A stretch of 64,000 nt of DNA from Cordylochernes scorpioides (GCA_030710605.1 CP092870.1:57311532-57375531); one strand, 5' to 3'; positions 1 through 12,560 are shown, counted from the stretch's first letter. Numbers and translations are program-made. The notes: generated by a model from the letters alone, not told the origin.

Positions 1-237
1 AATTACTATTTTTACTATTTATTAACTCTTTGGTAGGAAGACACTTCTCCCTAAAGGACACTTCTTGAAAATAGAGCAATCCATAAATAAATCTTTATTA
101 AAAAGGCATATATTGGACCAAAATATCATTTATTTTACCAATATTTCAGTTGGCTGAATGCCAACCTTTATCAAGGAATCAAAGAATCTGTGTTTGCAAT
201 TAAATGTCCTTTACAGAGAGGTCCTACTGTATCACCA
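1..237. repeat. pogo/Tigger-type MITE fragment with internal insertion
   Basis: Both ends match the MITE at 4047-4213: the left has 'ccctaaaggacacttct' and the right ends 'ctttacagagaggtcctactgta'. Between them lies a small dispersed palindromic repeat ('aaaaaggcatatattgga', 'ttttaccaatatttca') that recurs near 15.5, 21.27 and 61.78 kb. The left end is cut by the window edge. No coding capacity is seen. Confidence 0.5.
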
Positions 238-1269
238 AATAGAGTCAAATGCAAATTATCTTATAAGAATTCATTATAGACCTTAGATCATTCGCTGACG
301 TGGTATAGGCTCCTGAGGAAAAGCTCGTTGTTATATGCAGTCATGTGGACGGTAGTAAAAGGGTAAAGTTCTAAGTTTAAGTAGACACAAAACAAGTAAT
401 TTCTTTGATGATTTAGAAAATTATTGATATTACATTAGTATTTGGGTATATATTTTGTTAATGATCTATATGAAATCAATAAATGGTTACTTCAATGCTG
501 ATTATAAAGAAAAAAGCATATGATAAATGCATTCAGTTGAATAATGCCACAATTGAGTCATAGATAAAACCTTTTATCACGCCCTAACTCTTCTCTTTTA
601 TTAGAAAAATCGAATTTTTTATTTAGAAGAAAAAAGATGAACATATTGGAAAAAAGTTTAAAATTGTGTCCTCGATTATTTTCCCTCAGTTTAAGAGGAA
701 ATTAAGAAAATGAAAAATTCTCCAATCACCTCAAAAACGCCCACTCTTGTAAATAGTGTTTCCCCTCAGGCTACTTTTTGAAAAACAATCAGGAGAAAAT
801 TAGAGGGGTTGGTGAGAGAATTTTAAAAGAAGTTTTACTGAAATGGTGAGATTACAATAAGGGAAAAAAATCTTTTTACCCCAGGGGAAAAATATCTTTA
901 AAAAAAGAATTTAGAATGCATACGATCTTTCTATCGAAGAATTTATAATCGATGTTAATGGAATAAACGTTAACAGAAGATTCAGCTGTTAGGGAAGTCG
1001 CGAACAAAACAATAAAAAAAAGTGCAAATTGTTATACAATAAAATCGCTTGTGGTGTGAATAGGGTAATTTTAAAATAATTGCGGGCCCCACTGTTGTGG
1101 CGCCTTTTTGTGTTAGGGCTGATTACGGTATTGTGCTAATCACTCAGGCCATTACACTAATTGCCCCATCTCATTAGCATATCTACACCCAAATTTAACA
1201 ATGGTTAAAAACCTAATTTGAATTCTAAACTTCCAATTTTACACTTTTTCTCTAATGTTTCCAGAATTA

Positions 1270-1300
<31 letters not shown>

Positions 1301-1419
1301 AAACTTCATAAAAATATCTTAGAATAAAAAGTCTTGTAGAATCGTCTGGTAATTTGATTATACAAAGTTAGGCTTAATCAAATTCGATTGACAAGTAAGG
1401 GATTTGTATTCTGTGTAAA
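238..1419. other. AT-rich non-coding stretch with a CT microsatellite
   Basis: No ORF of note and no recognisable element. A perfect (CT)n run lies at about 1271-1300. A slightly GC-richer patch at 1080-1160 has no recognisable feature. Confidence 0.6.
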
Positions 1420-3400
1420 ATATTCTTTGTTCTTTTTTTTTTTTTTTTGGTTTAAGCATATTTGCTGATAAATTTTGAAAATTGATTACAGATAACTTTA
1501 TAAATATTTCGACTGTCTATTTTCTTTTGCCTTTTTTTTTATGAAGGTATCCCTTATGATTTTCGATTTTTGTTTGTTTAAGCATATTTGCTGATAAATT
1601 TTGGTATTCAATTACAGATACCTTTATAAATATTTCGACTGTCTAGTTATTTTCTTTAGCCTTTTTTGATGAAGGTTTACCTCATAATTTTCAATTTTTC
1701 TTTGTTTAAACATGTTTTTTGATAAATTTTTAAATTTGATCACTGATATCTTTATAAATATTTCGACTGTCTAGTTATTTTATTTAGCCTTTTTTGATGA
1801 AAATCCCTCATAATTTTCAATTTTTCTTTGTTTAAGCATGTTTGTTGGTAGATTTTGATATTCAATTACAGATATATTTATAAATATTTCGATTATCTAT
1901 TTCTTTTCTTTAGCTTTCTCTTGATCAAGGTATCCCTCATGATTCTATATTTATTTTTTATTTAAGCATGTTTGTCGGTAAATTTTGAAATTCAATTACA
2001 GATATATTTATAAATATATTGACTATTTTGTTCTTTTCTTTAGCCTTTTTCTTTACGAAGGTATCCCTCATGATTTTCTATTTTTCTTTGTTTAAGCATG
2101 TTCGTTGATAGATTTTGATATTCAATTACAAATAACTTCATAAATATTTCGACTGTCTAGTTATTTTCTTTAGCCTTTTTTGATGAAGATATCCCTCTAG
2201 ATTTTCTATTTTTCTTTCTTTAAGCATGTTCGTTGGTAAATTTTGAAATTTGATTACAAATAACTTTATAAATATTTCGACTGTCTAGTTATTTTCTTTA
2301 GCCTTTTTTGATGAAGGTATCCCTCATGATTTTCTATTTTTCTTTGTTTAAGCATGTTCGTTGATAGATTTTGATATTCAATTACAAATAACTTCATAAA
2401 TATTTCGACTGTCTAGTTATTTTCTTTAGCCTTTTTTGATGAAGGTATCCCTCATGATTTTCTATTTTTCTTTGTTTAAGCATGTTCGTTGATAGATTTT
2501 GATATTAAATTATAAATAACTTTATAAATATTTCGACTGTCTAGTTATTTTCTTTAGCCTTTTTTGATGAAGGTATCCCTCATAATTTTCGATTTTTCTT
2601 TGTTTAAGCATGTTCGTTGGTAAATTTTGATATTCAATTACAGGTAATCTTTATGTGTGAAAAAACAATAAAAATAGAAAATATAAAAATATATAAAAAG
2701 TTTGGTGTTGATATTCATAACAAAAGAGGCATTTCCTGACCAAGCTCACATGAGCTTTTCTAGATGGCAGAGCGCCATTTAGTGGAGCAAAAATAAACCA
2801 AACAGTTATTTAGGTTGGCCAAATATAACGGAGCAAGTTAAATAAACGTTTATAATACAATATAATGCGGCCTGTGATTGTAGAACGGCATTTGAAATTA
2901 TCCCGCATGTGTTTCTTTTGAACGAAAATCGAAATTTATTTTAAGGAGAAATAACGATTATTTCTCCTTATTCTTCTTCCCATCTCTGGCACTTTATTTT
3001 TCCGTTTATCATTACCCTTCACAATTCATCCTTTCATACCTCATTCCTAAGGTTAGAAATAATCGTTATTTCTCCTTAAAATAAATTTCGATTTTTCGTT
3101 CAAAAGAAACATTTGCGGGGTAATTTTAAAATGTCGTTCTACAAATAAACGTTTAGTTTATTTTTGATCCAATAGATGGCGCTCTGCCAACTAGAAATGT
3201 TCATGTGAGCCTGGTCAGGATATGCCTGTTTTGTTTTTAGATATCTTTATAAATATATCGATTATCTAGCCTGCTTTAGCCTTTTATTTTTTAATAAGAA
3301 GGTATCCCTCATGATTTTATACTTTTCTTTGTTTAAGCATGTTTGTTGCTAAAGTTTGAAATTTGATTATGGATATTATATTTAATATCGATTTTCTAGT
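1420..3400. repeat. ~128-bp tandem array, interrupted by a palindromic element
   Basis: About ten copies of a unit containing 'tttaagcatgtt', 'tttataaatatttcgactg' and 'gaaggtatccctcatgatt' run from 1420 to 2690. Repeat spacing between 2214, 2342 and 2470 is 128 bp. One further copy follows at 3236-3400, after the insertion at 2728-3226. The unit is strongly AT-rich and non-coding. A lone 'tatccctcatgattttc' at 3834 may be an outlier copy. Confidence 0.85.
2728..3226. mobile_element. Palindromic (foldback) element, family I, with nested SINE palindrome
   Basis: The ends are inverted copies: left 'ggcatttcctgaccaagctc' and right a diverged complement ending 'ctggtcaggatatgcc'. Each arm carries a CTCF-like motif (2766-2785 on the minus strand, 3169-3188 on the plus strand). 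It sits inside the 128-bp array. Related arms lie at 23676-23822, 35893-35990, 44893-45070 and 45849-46146. The middle (about 2858-3143) is a second palindrome of the family at 25161-25404, so the element is composite. There is no coding region. Confidence 0.75.
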
Positions 3401-4046
3401 TTTTCTTTTACAACTTATTTCTTAATGAAATTATTGTTGGAATATTACACAGAGTAACAATGGCTATAGATGAGCTCGTGTTTTAATAGGAACTTGTATG
3501 CATATTACCACGTGGAAAATTAGGTAAGACCAAATTCGAGATAAGACAGCAATTTATTTCAGGCAAGAGAACAAACTATGAATGATAAACAAAAGATAAG
3601 TCACGAGGGAAATTTACAGAGTAGCAAAATATAAACATAAAAAAATGACCACTCTGTTAATAAAAAATAATAAAATTAATAAATAATTTGTTACAATAAA
3701 ATAATTATTGTTTTTGTTGTTTTCATGTAGACATATATACCAAGATTTGTTTTGTATAATTGCTATTAATAATAAATAATATGTAAAGTTAAATTGGTTA
3801 TGGATTCATTACTTACTTTAATTACATAACAAGTATCCCTCATGATTTTCAGCAAAATGGTATTTTTAATATACATAGAAGATATGAGGAAATATTTATG
3901 TATGAAAATATTATTATGGAAATTACTAACAGAATAAGTTACATTTTTATAAGTGTTTTATGTGAATATTAAGAGATAAAATAAGGTCTATACTAAAATT
4001 TTAAAATGTTTTGGTATTTTATGTATATAATTTATAAAATTAGATG
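3401..4046. other. AT-rich DNA containing a dispersed repeat (3490-3690)
   Basis: Part of the 3490-3690 segment ('ccacgtggaaaatta', 'caaaagataagtcacgaggga', 'atgaccactctgttaata') recurs inverted at 17440-17610. It recurs again, split by an insertion of about 230 bp, at 20765-21165. It looks like the end of an unidentified mobile element; no TIR or ORF was found. Confidence 0.5.
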
Positions 4047-4213
4047 CAGTAGAACTACCTCTCTGTAAAGGACAATACCTAGTTACAGAGCCAAATTGTC
4101 CTTTAGGGAGAGATGTCCTCTTACCAGAGAGTGGTTAAATAGTAAAAATGGTAATTTTGCAAATGAAAACTGTCTTTTATAGAGAGGTGTCCGCTAAAGG
4201 GTGGTTATACGGT
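4047..4213. mobile_element. Pogo/Tigger-type MITE
   Basis: Begins 'cagtagaactacctctctgt' and its other end contains 'tatagagaggtgtccgct' with a partly complementary terminus. 'Spend-one-side' protein coding is absent. Sequences of the same type occur at 1-237 and in the composite array at 16.2-17.4 kb. It is a non-autonomous DNA element probably mobilised by a pogo-like transposase, judged from TIR style. Confidence 0.55.
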
Positions 4214-4621
4214 AAATAAAATGATGTACACTTGGTTCTTTTTTTATGCGGTAGATGCGTTCCAGGGGAATCCGCATAAAAAAAAATCGCACAAAAAAAG
4301 ACATACATTTATATGTAAAATGATGGATACGTTCCATTTATTAAAAAAATCGCATAAAACCTAAATAATGTTTTAAAATGCACCAGAAATCGCATAAAAA
4401 AGATTTATAAATAATAAGATTTAATTTTTTTCTCATCATATTTTAATAAATGGCACATATGTGTTTTAATAACAAAAACAAAACTTAATATGTAAAAAAA
4501 ACATAAACAAAACTTTATTTAAAAGCATATTATGAATGTTTTCATCATTATTCGCTGTCTGATAATGTGCGAACCCGTTTGTGGATTGGTGCAAGATCAC
4601 TTTCATCACTTGAAGATAAAA

Positions 4622-6299
4622 TTACGTCATCAGATCTACATGGTAATGCTTCTTTAGGAACTTCAGTGATTTTTTTTCTTTGACAAAGTAGTCAGTAATC
4701 AAACGCTGTGATGGCTTGACTAGTTCTTTGTAGAGTTCTCTGTAGCCAGACATACAAAATTTCAGATCACGTTGGAATTTTAAGGCGCGTTCTACATCAT
4801 TATCATTTTGAATAAAAAAAATTTCCAATTTACCGGAAAGTTGAAGGCCTTCCCGAAGTAATTTTGTCCAGTGGAGTAACATCTTCCAGTTCGCTATCTA
4901 CTGTTTCGAAATCCTTAGTAGTATCTACCATACTTTCCAAAATATCATCATCATTTAGGGCTTCGTCCACAAGCAATTCTTCTATATCATGCTCGCCAAA
5001 ATCATCAAAACCTTCCCCACCTATTTCCTTAGCAATTGAAATAATATCTGATGTTACTATTGTTGTTCTATTTGATTCATTTCCCTTTGATACGCATTCA
5101 GGCCAAGCAGCTTTCCAACATGCATTTAAAGTTTGTGATTTTATCTCGGCAATTGCTAACGCAACATGATCTACACAGTTCAAGATATTAAATTGTTTCC
5201 AAACTTCAGTAACTGTTATTGTATCGGATTCCAGTTTATCGAAAATGAATTGGAAAGTGAATTTTACATAATATTTTTTAAATGTTGAAATAATTCCCTG
5301 ATATAATGGTTGAATTAGGCTCGTTGTGTTTGGAGGGAAAAAACTATCTTTATATTTGGATGTTCTAAGTTTGGATGACCTGGTGCATTGTCAAGAATTA
5401 ATAAGATCTTAAATTCGAGACCCATCTCATTCATATAATTTTCTACTTCGGGTACGAAGCATTTATTGAACCATTCAGTGAAAATAGCCGTTGTTACCCA
5501 GGCCTTCTTGTTTGCCATCCAATGTACGGGCAGTGTATTTAAGTCTTTTCCTTTTAATGCACGTGGTTTTAAAGATCGATTTACAAGCAGCGGTTTTAAC
5601 ATTCGATCGCCAGATGCATTGCTGCAGAGCAATAAAGTAACTCGATCTTTAGCAGCTTTAAAACCACTGGCATTTTTTCGGACTTTGCAATGTAAGTACG
5701 GGTTGGCATTTTTTTCCAAAACAATCCTGTTTCATCAGCATTGAAGATTTGATGGGCACAATATCCTCCATCTTTAATAATTTTAGCCAACTTTTCAGGA
5801 TATTTTCTAGCAGCTTCTTCATCTGCAGAAGCCACCTCACCTTTTATTTTTAGATTATGAAAAGAATGTCTTTTTATAAAACCAGTTAACCACCCTGTGC
5901 TGGCAGAGAATTGTGGATTACTTTCACATGAAGATGTAGATGGCTCTGATTCTTTTGACTCCTTGTAAAATTTAAGGGCTTTCATCTTGATTAAATGTCC
6001 ATCTAACGGAATTCTTTTTTGAGTTAAATCTTCAATCCAAATTACGAGAGCCTTTTCTGTTTTTTCTATTAAAGTACCTCTTGGATATGATGAAATTTTA
6101 GAACTCAAATTTGTACCAGATCTGACTGATCTTCTTATTGCCGCTTCATTTTTTTTTATTGCTCTTATAGTAGATTCGCCTAAATTATAACGTTTACCTA
6201 TTGCTGTTGATCTTTCTCCTTTCGCCAAGCAATCGAGAATTATAATTTTGGTTTCTAGCGAAATTGCACTTCTTTTTTGTTTTTATTATTGTCACACAT
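4622..6299 (-). pseudogene. Tigger/pogo-like DDE transposase, frameshifted
   Basis: Read 6299 to 4622, the pieces are in this order. First come an ATG and a basic leader, with a frameshift in an A-rich run near 6275. Next is a CENP-B-type helix-turn-helix (GKRYNLGESTIRAIKKNE) and a second HTH region (STGWLTGFIKRHSF). The first catalytic Asp lies in NADETGLFWK and the second in ILDNAPGHP. The third motif reads IQPLYQG where the family has IQPLDQG, so the third acidic residue appears to be Tyr. A frameshift near 5660 separates motifs one and two, and another lies between 5315 and 5345. The C-terminal part (4622-5183) has the usual acidic, ER-rich tail. The copy is therefore almost certainly inactive. 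Family assignment is from motifs only. Confidence 0.88.
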
Positions 6300-6554
6300 T
6301 TTCTTTAAGAAGACTAAAAATTATAGAAAAAACTTAATGTACAATTACGTACTAAAATTATTCAAAAAAACGTACAATTCACTTGAGTAAATTTATCTTC
6401 CGGTTTTCGGTAGTAACCTTCTTTCACAAAGTTTTATTTTCTAATGCTTTCCAATATGCAGGCTTTTTTAATTAGTTTCATACAAAAACAAAATGCAGCA
6501 TAAAAACACGCAATTTTAACGAGGTATTTTTGTTTTTGTCTCTTTTGTTTTTAA

Positions 6555-9007
6555 CCCTTAATTACTCGCGTCGAGACACAGGTCTCACCTAAAATTTTAA
6601 TCGAAAAAATAAATACGATTTTCGAGTCCAAATAATTTGTAAGTTTTTGTAGCTTAAGATAGCATCGAAATAAATATTTTAGACCATTTGTTCTATCGCT
6701 TGGCCCCTAGAAGGAAGAAAAATAAAACAAAAAAGCCACCGCCGAGACAAACGTCTCGACGCGAGTACTTGCGTAATAATTTTGGTTTAGGTTTCATTTT
6801 CCGGCTGGCTCTATCTTCGTAAAACAGTAAGTTATTGTTCTTCTTCTAAGTATATTTTTTTGTTCCTAAATATCCTAAATTCTCTCTCGCTGTCTCTCGT
6901 AGGTATTTAGAATTTATTTATTTTTATTCAATATTTTTATACTAAATATTTCCTAAAATATATATTATATTATAAAAAAATGGCTAGTACTTCTGAGAGG
7001 AATCAGAGTGAATCCGACATGGATTGCGATGAAATAATTTGTGATTTATCACCGAAATTTATAGTTATCATGACACAGACTCTGAACAGAATTCAGAGGC
7101 GGATGAAGAATTACCAAATGATGATTCTGAATTTTATTTTGGAAAGGGGGGGGATGATGTCACAAAATGGAAAAAGGCAAAACCCCGATTCGTACAAGAA
7201 GTGTAAATATAATTTATCAATTGCCAGGGCCTAAATTTGAATCAAAATCGATAGAATCTGAATCGGATGCATTTACAAAAATAATTGATAATGATATGGT
7301 ACAAAAAATTGTAGATTGTACGAATGCTTATATAAGCAATATCAAAGAACATTTCTCTAGAAAAGAGATGCCAAATTAACTACTGTAACAGAAATCCTAG
7401 CTTTATTTGGACTTTTGATAATGTCAGGTATCAAAAGAGCTGCTCATTCAACTTATAAAGAGCTATGGGCGGTGGATGGCTCAGGAGTAGAAATTGTGAG
7501 AGCAATTATGTCACAAGAACGTTTTTTTTTTCTTCTACGTTGCCTGAGATTTGATGATATTACAACAAGGAAAGAACGAAAAAAGCTGGACATACTTGCT
7601 CCAATTAGAGAATTTGTAGAAGCCTTTGTATATAACTGTAAAAAGCTCTATACTCCAGGTGAATATAATACAATTGATGAGAAGCTCATTCCATTTCGTG
7701 GCAGGTGTGGCTTTAGACAGTATATGCCCAACAAACCTGCAAAATATGGGCTCAAATTTATACCATTAGTGATGCAAGAACATTTTATACCTTTAATTTT
7801 GAAATATATTGTGGAAAACAACCCCATGGTCCATATAAAAAAAGTAATTCACCCGATGATATCGTAAAAAGATTGATAACTCCAATATATGGGACAAGCC
7901 GAACATAACAACAGACAATTGGTACACTAGTTATAAATTATCCCAAGATCTTCTTACAGAACATAAACTCACTTTAGTTGGCACTTTGAAAAAATAAATA
8001 AAAAGTAAATCCCTAAAATATATCTGCCCAATAGGAATAGACCAAAATATAATTGTATATTTGGCTTCACTCAGAATACCACCCTTGTATCTTATGTCCC
8101 AAAAAAGAGCAAGGCTGTTCTATTGCTCTCAACAATGCACTCAACTCCCACAATTGACGAAGAAATTGGATTCAAATTAAAACCTGAAATTGTAACATTT
8201 TATAATTTGAATAAAAAGGCGGGGTTGACATGGTGAACCAAATGTGTGGAACTTATTCTGTTGGCCGTCGAACCAACAGATGGCCTCTATGCCTATTTTT
8301 CGACCTACTAAATGTTGCAGGCATAAATTCAGAAATAATTTTCAAGTCTTTAAATATAAATTCACCTCGAGTTCCAAGAAGAATCTTTTTGAAAAATATT
8401 TCCCTACAATTATTCCAGGATCATTTAAAAATTCGATCCCAATTGAAAAACTTGCCAAGAAGTCTCCGTGGCCTGATAATATTGTATTGCAAGAAAGCTG
8501 AAAGTCCAGAGGTAAGTTATATATATTTCATAAAATTATTTAAAATGATAAACATAACAATCTTTTGTTTACCACAGACCGAAATGAGTGTAGAGTCAGA
8601 ACCTAAGAAGCGAAAACGGTGCTATGTTTGCCCAAGTACCAAAGGTAGTATGACACAAATTATTTGCTACAAATGCAGGAGACACATCTGTCAACGTCAT
8701 TCTTCGAATATTTGCAAAGATTGCGAATAATATCCGTCTGCAACTTTTAATAGTAGCCTATTTGTAAAACTATGTCAAACATTCATTGTTTTTACTATAG
8801 TCATTGTTTCAATAAAAATAAATAAATATAAAAATATTTTTTGCCTTAATTCACATGTGTCATAAACTACACACAATTACGAATATAGTGCAGCCTAATT
8901 TTCAATCCAAATATTAAAATTTAACATATATTTCGGTTTTTTAAAAGTGAGACCTGGATCTCAACGCGAGTACTTACGTCACAGATATAGGCGCGAGTAA
9001 TTAAGGG
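6555..9007 (+). mobile_element. piggyBac-like transposon nested in Tigger
   Basis: The 16-bp terminal inverted repeats are CCCTTAATTACTCGCG at 6555 and its exact complement ending at 9007. Both are flanked by TTAA (6551-6554 and 9008-9011), the hallmark target duplication. Length is 2453 bp, normal for the superfamily. Subterminal 'gagacacaggtctcac' and 'gtgagacctggatctc' form a second inverted pair. It carries a plus-strand transposase relic (6980-8730). Confidence 0.93.
6980..8730 (+). pseudogene. piggyBac-like transposase, multiply frameshifted
   Basis: The ATG at 6980 opens an acidic N-terminus (MASTSERNQSESDMDCDEII). The first catalytic region reads DEKLIPFRGRCGFRQYMPNK (about 7676-7735). 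The second, TDNWYTSYKLSQDLL, lies near 7911. The third region near 8226 has the VDxxDQ motif changed to VDMVNQ, so its second Asp is Asn. The C-terminus is the typical cysteine-rich domain (CYVC, CYKC, CQRHSSNICKDC; 8620-8727). Frameshifts or stops occur near 7210, 7380, 7867, 7996 and 8226, so no full protein is made. The stretch 8512-8577 has GT...AG ends and may be a 66-bp intron, though it is also open in frame. Confidence 0.88.
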
Positions 9008-9382
9008 TTAAGAACAAATCAAGAGAAAACATGTCAATAAAAGAAAAAAGAAATTTGTAACGGCAGCTGGCACGCCGGCGGGTTTTCAGTTTTGATTTCG
9101 GTTTTGCACGAGTTGTGTAAGACACCGGCAGGCGCGGAATAAAAGACATTGGAACTTCCCCTCTACTGTTTGTTGGATAACTTAACATACAACCAGGACG
9201 TTACAAAATTCTTTCTTTGTATTGATTGCGTAATAGTAGAGTTGTAGTTGTTATTCTTATTCGTTTTCAGAAAAAGTGAATCACCAAAAAAAAAAATTTC
9301 GAAATTCGAATAATTTTTTTTTCTTGCACCGCATAACTCCAAAACCGCATAAAAAAAATCCGCATAAAAAGAGAACGAAGTG
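9008..9382. other. Right remainder of the Tigger element
   Basis: This is the Tigger 5' flank (relative to its transposase) left after piggyBac insertion. It is non-coding and ends in repeated 'ccgcataaaa' motifs and the TIR. Confidence 0.8.
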
Positions 9383-9384
9383 TA

Positions 9385-10900
9385 TTTCTCTTTTATTTTC
9401 ATTACAATTAATATCAACCACAAATTAAAAAAACCGTTGTAAATATGGTATTGCTTGTTACATATGTAGACATGTGTATTTGTAGTAAAAGCAGTCGCTT
9501 ACTACCTACCATTGTTATCATGGCCTAATAATCCATGTATACAATGGATAATTAATGATAATAGAATATCTATATATATAAAAATGAATGTTTGTATTTT
9601 TGTTTGTATGTCCGGTATACAAATTCGCAGTAGTTCACTAATTCAAACCAAAATTTCCATACATAGGTAAAAAAGTACGGGGAAGACGATAGGCTATTTT
9701 AAAAATATATAAATCAATTATTAAAACTATATATTCAAATTATTCTACTTATCTCACGAACAGCGCCCTCTATCAAAGATTAGATTAAATTATGCTGATG
9801 CAAACAAATAGATAATGCTAATAACAAACTATTATAAAAAATATCTTATCTAAATATATATCACTCGGGTAGATATGCACACGGGTCAATCCCGGGGCGA
9901 AGCCCGGGTAACCCGTCTAGTTTGTAATAAAGTGTTTTGATGTAATTTAAATAAATTAAGAGCTAGGTTTTAAATAAGAGCTGGTGTAAATGTAGCATCA
10001 CTTTCTACATATGTAGACATGTGGTGTGTTTGTAGTAAACACTTCCTACCCACAATGATTAGCATTCCCTAATACACACGTGTCCAAGGAATAATTAATA
10101 ATATATAAAATATTTGGAATAAAGTGTATTTTATGGAATTTAAATAAATAAAGAACTATGTTTCAGATAAAAACCGCTGTAAATGGGGCATCTCTTTCTA
10201 AGTGTGTTGATATTTGGTGCATTTGTAGTAAAAGGAGTCGATATGATTATCATGGTGTGTACTAAGGATAATTAAAATTATTGGAAGAATTATTAAAATT
10301 ATTGGAAGAAAATGTATTTTATGAAATTTGAATAAATTAAGAGCTATGTTTCAGATAAAAACCCGTTGTAAATGTGACATCACTTTCTACATAAATGTGA
10401 TGTATTTGTAGTAAAAGCAGTTCGCTTAACACCCAAAATGATTATCATGGCCTATTCCACGTATATAATAGATAATTAATAATATATTTTTAATAAAGTG
10501 TTTTGATGGGGGAATTTAAATGAATAAAGAGGTATGTTTCAGATAAAAGCTAGTGTAAATGTTACATATTGTGCATTTGCAGTAAAAGCATACACTTACA
10601 CCCACAATGATTATCATGGCCTATTCCACGCATACAATGTATAATTATTAATATATAAAATATTTGTAATAAAGTGTTTTTATGGAATTTGAATAAATTA
10701 AGAACTCTGTTCCAAATAAAAGCCGTTGTTATGTGGAATCGCTTTCTACATATGTAGACATTTGTGGTAAAAGCAATAAATTAACACCTAAAATGATTAT
10801 CATGGCCTAATCCACGTATACAATGGATAATTAGTAATATATGAAATATTTGGAATAAAGTGTTTTAATGGAATTTAAATGAAAGTTACTGTAAATATGA
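9385..10900. repeat. Diverged ~165-195-bp tandem array (about seven copies)
   Basis: Units share 'gttgtaaatgt', 'acatatgtagacatgtg', 'tttgtagtaaaagcag', 'atgattatcatggcctaat' and 'aataaagtgtttt'. Unit starts near 9431, 9979, 10168, 10361, 10548, 10721 and 10884 give spacings of 163-196 bp once the Helitron at 9569-9920 is removed. One more copy lies inverted near 18930-19040. Non-coding. Confidence 0.85.
9569..9920 (+). mobile_element. Non-autonomous Helitron
   Basis: Starts with TC ('tctatatatataaaaatgaa') and ends CTAG, preceded by the hairpin cccggg-gcgaag-cccggg. It is inserted between A (9568) and T (9921), as Helitrons do. Removing it restores 'aatatttgtaataaagtg', which matches the neighbouring uninterrupted array units. 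There is no Rep/helicase coding, so it must have moved in trans. Confidence 0.9.
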
Positions 10901-11097
10901 ACTCGCTGTAGCCTGCAAGTGACTGATCCTACCCCAGAGGTATCTCTCCATCCTTTCAGCTGACTCTCTCAGCCACCAAACGATCGAACCATGCTGACAT
11001 CATCACAAAGTAAGAATTTGTTTATTCAAATTGATTTTTCTTCCCACCCCCAATCCCCCAATTGTTGGTCGGGATTCTACCTCAGCGTCTTTCAATA
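10901..11097. other. Short unique stretch between arrays
   Basis: Contains a modestly GC-rich patch (10915-11000) with no ORF or motif that I recognise. Confidence 0.5.
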
Positions 11098-12560
11098 CAT
11101 CTTAGATTACAGAGAGCTCCCTCAGGAGTGAAAATTCCTTCTTCTTTTCTCTCTCTTTCTCTCCTTTCTTAGTAGATATGCTTTCCCCCTATATATCAGT
11201 GGTAGTAGGGTTCGTCTGCTTTCATCTAATTCAGCCGATTCTATATAGCATACCTTTATGGAATTTCCAAAATTGAGGGAAAACATATAAAAGGGCAGCA
11301 AAACCATTATTTTATTAATAATTTTTTCTCTATTTTCAAATTTTAGAATTTATAATAAATATAGAACAATATATTAAAATGAGGGCATATTTTTGGTCAA
11401 ATATATTTATTTGAAAATAAAATTCAATATTCAGATACATCATAGATTACAGAGAGCTCCCTCAGGAGTGAAAATTCCTTCTTCTTTTCTCTCTCTTTCT
11501 CTCCTTTCTTAGTAGATATGCTTTCCCCCTATATACCAGTGGTAGTAGGGTTCGTCTGCTTTCATCTAATTCAGCCGATTCTATATCACAGAACTTTATA
11601 GACTTTCTAAAAATAGAAAAACATATAAAAAAGCAGTAAAACCATTTTTGTAAACAATTTTTCTCTATTTTCTAATTCGAATTTATAATAATCTCTCTAT
11701 ATATAAAAGTCAGTGTATGTATGTATGTGTGTTTGTTCCTATGTCGGCTATACACGTCCACAATACGTAACTAATCTGACTGAAATTTTAACAGTATATA
11801 GAGTAGAATCTGGAAAAACTTATAGTGAAATTTTCAGGTCTCTATCCCGAATATTCTTCGAGTTATTTTCAAATTGCGTTGCGAATTTGCCCTTTCGCTC
11901 GCAAGCAGCGCCTCTAGCGGTGAAGATGGATGGTAATATCAGCTGACCTAATGTACACGTAAAGCGTGTTTTAAAAGAACATAGAGAAAAATCTGGAAGA
12001 TATATTTATCGGATTTTTAGCCAAGAAAAATTTAAATTGACAGGTTCTGGGCAAAAATAGTTGTTTTATAGTCAGAAAATGATGATGACAATATTTCTGT
12101 ATCATGTTTGATTATCAGATACAAAATTATAACGGGAAAAATTCCAAAAAGCAGAGACAACGGGTGAAGCCAGTTCATTTTTAGTATGCAGGAACAAAAT
12201 TCTAACAGAAAAACATTCATTCGAGCAGAAGACACAAAGCCAGATCATCTCTCTATAAAAATATCGCTTCTCAGACACAAAGTTTGGAGCGGGACGTTTC
12301 ACAAGAGTGACATCCACGGCGCCAATTTATAATTGTAACGAATAGTATTTGAATAAAAACATTTAATTGGGTAAAACCCGGTCGTTGCCCGGGTCATTCG
12401 GATAGTTTATTATAAATATAGAACGATATATTAAAATAAGGGCATATTTTGGGTCAAATATATTTATTTAAAAAAAAATCGTCTACTTTCATCTAATTAA
12501 GTTATATTCTATATCATAGAACTTTATGGACTTTCTAAAATTGGGGAAAACATAAAAAAG
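11098..12560. repeat. ~342-bp tandem repeat, third copy broken by a Helitron
   Basis: 'agagagctccctcaggagtg' and the following CT-rich segment occur near 11110 and again near 11452, about 342 bp apart, almost unchanged. The linking sequence ('aatatagaacaatatattaaaatgagggcat') is repeated after 12406. A degenerate third copy runs to about 12560. Non-coding. Confidence 0.8.
11692..12405 (+). mobile_element. Non-autonomous Helitron (714 bp)
   Basis: The 5' end is TC-rich ('tctctctatatataaaag'). The 3' end has the hairpin acccgg-tcgttgc-ccgggt followed by 'cattcggatag', where the usual CTAG terminus reads ATAG. The 3' terminal ~90 bp are closely related to the minus-strand Helitron at 37212-37567. 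No helicase coding is seen; the 77-codon ORF at 11713-11946 has no recognisable domain. Confidence 0.82.

Larger units (their letters stand above)
4229..9382 (-). mobile_element. Complete Tigger/pogo-like transposon containing a nested piggyBac
   Basis: The terminal inverted repeats are 'cacttggttctttttttatg' at 4229 and the near-complement of it ending 'gagaacgaagtg' at 9382. TA dinucleotides flank them at 4227-4228 and 9383-9384, as expected for Tc1/mariner-superfamily insertion. Subterminal 'ccgcataaaa' motifs repeat at both ends. Without the nested piggyBac the element would be about 2.7 kb, a normal Tigger size. The transposase (4622-6299) is on the minus strand. The piggyBac sits upstream of that transposase start. 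Confidence 0.9.

Noticed and set aside
1271-1300. CT run as a GAGA-factor promoter element
   Set aside because: A simple microsatellite with no neighbouring gene or promoter signal.
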